This document shows positions 5,465-6,655 of a stretch of 6,655 nt of DNA, in pieces. This stretch comes from DASPXY01 sp038227745. GTDB taxonomy: Bacteria; Planctomycetota; Planctomycetia; Gemmatales; Gemmataceae. Location of the stretch: positions 1 through 6,655 of the forward strand of contig JBBRPS010000585.1 of the NCBI GenBank assembly GCA_038227745.1. The letters run 5' to 3'. The position numbers were made by a program, and so were the translations under genes. The notes under the pieces were generated by a model, which made no database searches, had not been told where the DNA came from, and worked only from the letters and a program-made list of their open reading frames with translations. Positions within the stretch are counted from its first letter, which is position 1, and each line of letters starts with the position of its first letter.

Positions 5465-5935
5465 AGTCTATGTGGATCTAGACGGACACGAGATCACGTT
5501 GACTGGCCTGGATCCGGCGGAGCGTCGCTTGGTGGCACGTCTGCGCCGGCGGGCGCGGACCCACCCGGACTGGACCGACTTCGACAACTACTGGATGCGC
5601 GCCCTGGTGGCGTTCTACGACGCCCGTGGAGTACACCGGTCTGCGGTGAAGAAGCGTGCCCCCTTCCGGATCGCGCAGGATCTGAGCGGCCGGCTGGGGA
5701 TCGCCTCCGGTCTGGTCCGCCCGGACGACTACCGCTCCGAATTGGAAGACTTGATCCGCGGCAGTTCCCGTCGCGGCGCGCGTTCTGTGAGGCGACGGGC
5801 CTCGCCGAAGACGCACTGAGCGCCTTCCTGGCGGGGCGGCAAGATCTGCCGCTGGAGAAGCTGAACGAGGCGCTGGAGCGGATCGGGTATCGCCTGCACA
5901 TCATCCCTGCCCTGGAGCGGAAGAAAACTGGCTGA
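5451..5935 (+). pseudogene. Gene B, copy 2: helix-turn-helix protein broken by a 1-base deletion
   Basis: The ATG at 5451 starts MKPAEVYVDLDGHEITLTGL, then RRRARTHPDWTDFDNYW and FYDARG, matching B copy 1. Compared with copy 1 (atccgcgagcag, ~4758-4769) copy 2 lacks one A between 5760 and 5761 (atccgcggcag). As it stands the protein ends at 5819 after 122 aa, with a scrambled tail replacing the helix-turn-helix. Restoring the base continues as REQFPSRRAFCEATGL... and stops at 5933-5935, giving the same 161-aa length. The remaining bases of the lost helix-turn-helix segment are nearly identical to copy 1, so the deletion is recent or is a sequencing error. If real, this copy makes the N-terminal domain without DNA binding. 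Confidence 0.75.
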
Positions 5936-6007
5936 GTAGGCCAGGGCGTGCAGGGGCATCACGCGGACGAGCGGGTGGTGAGCGTCCAAAAGCGGAAGAG
6001 GGATCAT
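5936..6007 (-). pseudogene. 24-codon start fragment on the minus strand, copy 2 (possible Cas4/Cas1 N-terminus)
   Basis: From ATG at 6007 the minus strand reads MIPLPLLDAHHPLVRVMPLH then ALAY, ending exactly against the stop codon of B copy 2. The frame, length and end point are the same as in copy 1. Here the ATG overlaps the stop of an upstream minus-strand gene as ATGA (6004-6007), the classic sign of an operon. This supports it as a genuine gene start that has lost everything after codon 24. The identity is as uncertain as for copy 1. Confidence 0.35.
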
Positions 6008-6198
6008 GAGCTGCCTCCTATGCGAGTCCAGGCAGCCGTCAAGCCCTCGTCGACCGTGACCGGGTCGGACAAGCGGAAGCGTCCCAGGACCGTGTTCCCC
6101 CGAACGAGGTGATCGACCCAGACGGGCAGGGAGTAGAACCCGCGGTCGTCGGGTGTGGTCGAGGCCGCGAGGGGAAAGGGAGGGGAAAGGGGACGCAT
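6004..6198 (-). pseudogene. C-terminal tail of an unidentified protein
   Basis: The minus-strand frame ends GFYSLPVWVDHLVRGNTVLG, then RFRLSDPVTVDEGLTAAWTR and IGGSS, with the stop at 6004-6006. The first ~10 codons (6169-6198) lie in purine-rich and REP-like repeat sequence, so the protein-like part is about 55 residues (~6004-6168). Its stop overlaps the following ATG by ATGA, so it was probably the last part of a gene cotranscribed with the 24-codon start fragment. If that start is cas4/cas1, this would be a neighbouring CRISPR-associated or accessory gene. I do not recognise the sequence. Its 5' portion has been lost at the REP-like element. Confidence 0.4.
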
Positions 6199-6655
6199 CT
6201 AATTCCTATCCGAAAATAGATGCGTCCCCTTTTCGGAGCCGGGTAGCTGGTGGGGCCGTCCGCGGTGTAGGAGCGGTAGTACGAGGTCGCCAGCGCGTTG
6301 CCCGCGGCGTCCTTGACGACCGCGGTCTTCAGGTCGCCGGGGTTGCCGTTGGTGTCGCCGCTGCCGTAGTAGCTGTACGCCACCTGCCGCACCGTCGCCC
6401 AGCTGCCGCCGCCACTCGCGCGGCGCAGGGTGACGCCCGCGACCAGGCCGGCGTTCACGCCGCTGCCGACGTAGTCATACAGGGAGGACTCCGTCACCGT
6501 GGTGCCGCCCGTGATCACGCTCCGCTGCAGCTCGGCGGGCAGGCCGGCGCTGGTGGAGGACGTCACACTGGTGACGTTGCCGTAGGGGTCGGCGTAGCTG
6601 GCGAGCTGGCCGCCCTGGCTCGCCGGCCGGCTGGTGGAAAAGTCCCAGAAGCGCA
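6039..6655 (-). pseudogene. RHS/YD-repeat-type protein fragment, cut at the REP-like element
   Basis: The frame is open at the right edge of the window. It reads RFWDFSTSRPASQGGQLASY, then ADPYGNVTSVTSST, SLYDYVGSG, TVRQVAYSYYGSGDTNGNPG and DLKTAVVKDAAGNALATSYY. These tyrosine- and glycine-rich YxYDxxGN-like units are characteristic of RHS/YD-repeat proteins, very large surface or secreted beta-shell proteins often carrying polymorphic toxins. RHS character ends at about 6234 (SYPAP). From there the frame runs through the REP-like palindrome and an unrelated reading phase until a stop at 6039-6041, so the C-terminal part of the protein is lost and replaced by about 65 non-native residues. The start codon lies outside the window. 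Confidence 0.65.
6186..6232. repeat. REP-like palindrome, second copy
   Basis: aaaggggacgcatcta (6186-6201) pairs perfectly with tagatgcgtcccctttt (6217-6232/3) across a 15-nt loop. The 12-nt core ggggacgcatct is the same as in the palindrome at 3756-3832. On its left is a short direct repeat of ggggaaagg (6171-6179 and 6182-6190). The element lies exactly between the RHS fragment and the unidentified tail, so it marks a rearrangement or insertion point. Confidence 0.75.

Larger units (their letters stand above)
4311..6007 (+). repeat. Tandem duplication of the A-B gene pair and its 3' flank
   Basis: Copy 1 covers about 4311-5013 and copy 2 about 5312-6007 (offset ~995-1000 bp). Gene order, the 14-nt A/B overlap and the 72 bp after the B stop are shared. 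Similarity is uneven: the 5' parts differ at roughly a third of positions, whereas the last ~220 bp of B differ at only about nine positions, counted by eye. Homology on the right ends at the minus-strand ATG (5011-5013 and 6005-6007). About 90 bp between the copies (5014-5103) is unrelated to copy 1 flanks. Confidence 0.8.

Overview
This is a high-GC bacterial window. The sequence suggests a planctomycete, probably Gemmataceae-like. That is an inference from three things: the 'aagcccggggtggag' and 'aagcccgaagcgcaagc' dispersed-repeat types, the RHS-type protein fragment, and the style of the small hypothetical genes. There is no rRNA or marker gene to confirm it.

Left part (1-3214) is ordinary coding DNA. 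Two copies of a 45-bp repeat lie directly upstream of a soluble-transhydrogenase-type flavoprotein gene (sthA, 145-1554, +). It converges on a radical SAM protein gene with an N-terminal B12-binding-like domain (3214-1604, -). A perfect 24-nt palindrome between the two stop codons probably serves as a shared terminator. Both genes switch sharply from C-ending to G-ending codons along their length.

Middle part (3215-4230) is non-coding or degraded. It holds a bulged hairpin in the radical SAM leader and a ~251-bp element with ~50-bp terminal inverted repeats that looks like a MITE. Next come a REP-like palindrome built on GGGGACGCATCT with extra direct repeats, and a HEPN-domain gene remnant on the minus strand that lacks its N-terminus and carries a one-base frameshift.

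Right part (4230-6655) is an accessory, decaying region. A two-gene module, called A-B here, is present twice in tandem. A is a small protein ending in a YLSVAGHVEFV-type motif. B is a ~161-aa protein with a C-terminal helix-turn-helix. The genes overlap by 14 nt in both copies. Copy 1 has an intact B but an A without the usual N-terminal half. Copy 2 has full-length A and B, each broken by a single-base indel. The two copies differ strongly at the 5' side but are almost identical across the end of B and its flank, which points to gene conversion. Directly after each B stop codon lies, on the opposite strand, the same 24-codon reading-frame start ending in LHALAY. I tentatively relate this to the start of planctomycete Cas4/Cas1 fusion proteins, from memory only. 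In copy 2 an unidentified upstream gene runs into this start with an ATGA overlap.

The window ends in an RHS/YD-repeat protein fragment (minus strand, entering from the right edge) whose homology stops at a second REP-like palindrome. Overall, the right-hand half reads as a graveyard of defence- or conflict-type genes assembled by duplication and repeat-associated rearrangement. The A-B pair is the best candidate for something undescribed.
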